A stretch of 6,056 bases of DNA from positions 1 through 6,056 of the forward strand of contig JAEUHU010000304.1 in NCBI GenBank assembly GCA_016793305.1, in the 5' to 3' direction. Below are positions 5,984 through 6,056 of the stretch, one piece after another (the stretch's first letter is position 1; each line of letters begins with the position of its first letter). A program made the translations under genes and the position numbers. The DNA is from Planctomycetota bacterium (GTDB lineage Bacteria; Planctomycetota; UBA1135; UBA2386). The notes under the pieces are model-generated. The model ran no database searches, had not been told where the DNA came from, and saw nothing but the letters and a program-made list of their open reading frames with translations.

Positions 5984-6056
5984 ATGGCTGCCAAGAAGAC
6001 TGCCAAGAAGGCCGGCAAGGCCGCGAAGGCGACCGGCGATCTGATCATCTCGAAGT
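5984..6056 (+). CDS. Basic Lys/Ala-tailed protein, N-terminal fragment (possible nucleoid-associated or histone-fold protein)
   Basis: Only the first 24 codons are in the window; the gene runs off the right edge. The product begins MAAKKTAKKAGKAAKATG and continues DLIISK. The first 18 residues hold six lysines and no acidic residue, mostly in AKK/GKAAK units like those of histone H1-type tails. Residues 19-24 (DLIISK) look like the start of a folded domain. Small bacterial histone-fold proteins can open with a similar hydrophobic-Ser-Lys segment after a lysine tail, which makes that family my first guess. Tailed HU proteins, other H1-like proteins or a ribosomal protein are also possible. The ATG at 5984 is supported by AAAGAG 7 nt upstream, by a perfect TTGACA about 100 bp upstream, and by the sharp switch to AAG/GCC codon use at this point. 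It is divergent from the asmA-like gene. That it is a gene is likely; the function is open. Confidence 0.6.
   Translation, partial: MAAKKTAKKAGKAAKATGDLIISK

Overview
The window is very GC-rich and tightly packed, and looks like chromosomal housekeeping sequence from a Gram-negative bacterium. An AsmA-like envelope protein implies an outer membrane. The RNase P RNA is of the ancestral type A. The phylum cannot be fixed from this sequence. A GC-rich planctomycete, myxobacterium-like or other deep-branching diderm would fit, and the lysine/alanine-rich tail of the last gene is compatible with that.

Layout from left to right: (1) 1 to about 278, plus strand: the 3' two-thirds or so of the RNase P RNA gene (rnpB), cut by the left edge. 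(2) 305-763, minus: RuvX/YqgF, an RNase H-fold nuclease. (3) 760-1848, minus: a single-domain mannose-1-phosphate guanylyltransferase (ManC type), whose TGA stop overlaps the GTG start of ruvX. (4) 1849-2029: a 181-bp gap with a possible manC promoter and, at its upstream end, a strong hairpin lying over the stop codon of the next gene. (5) 2030-5617, minus: a 1195-residue AsmA-like protein with an N-terminal membrane anchor. (6) 5618-5983: a 366-bp divergent intergenic region with an imperfect inverted repeat, an 11-bp direct repeat, a consensus -35 box and a 5' leader hairpin. (7) 5984-6056, plus: the first 24 codons of a gene whose product begins with a basic Lys/Ala tail, probably a small DNA-binding protein.

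The three minus-strand genes run in the order asmA-like, manC, ruvX. The manC-ruvX pair is almost certainly translationally coupled. Whether the asmA-like gene reads through into manC is open because of the hairpin. ManC makes GDP-mannose for surface glycans and the AsmA-like protein probably helps lipids reach the outer membrane, so both serve the envelope. RuvX and RNase P both act on RNA (16S rRNA and tRNA maturation), but rnpB is transcribed convergently and is a separate unit.

I found no mobile element, CRISPR array, phage gene or clear novel multigene system. The points most worth a second look are the truncated basic-tailed protein with its structured promoter region, the matched spacing of -10-like boxes directly before two SD-less start codons, the hairpin over the asmA-like stop codon, and the altered catalytic-loop motif of RuvX.
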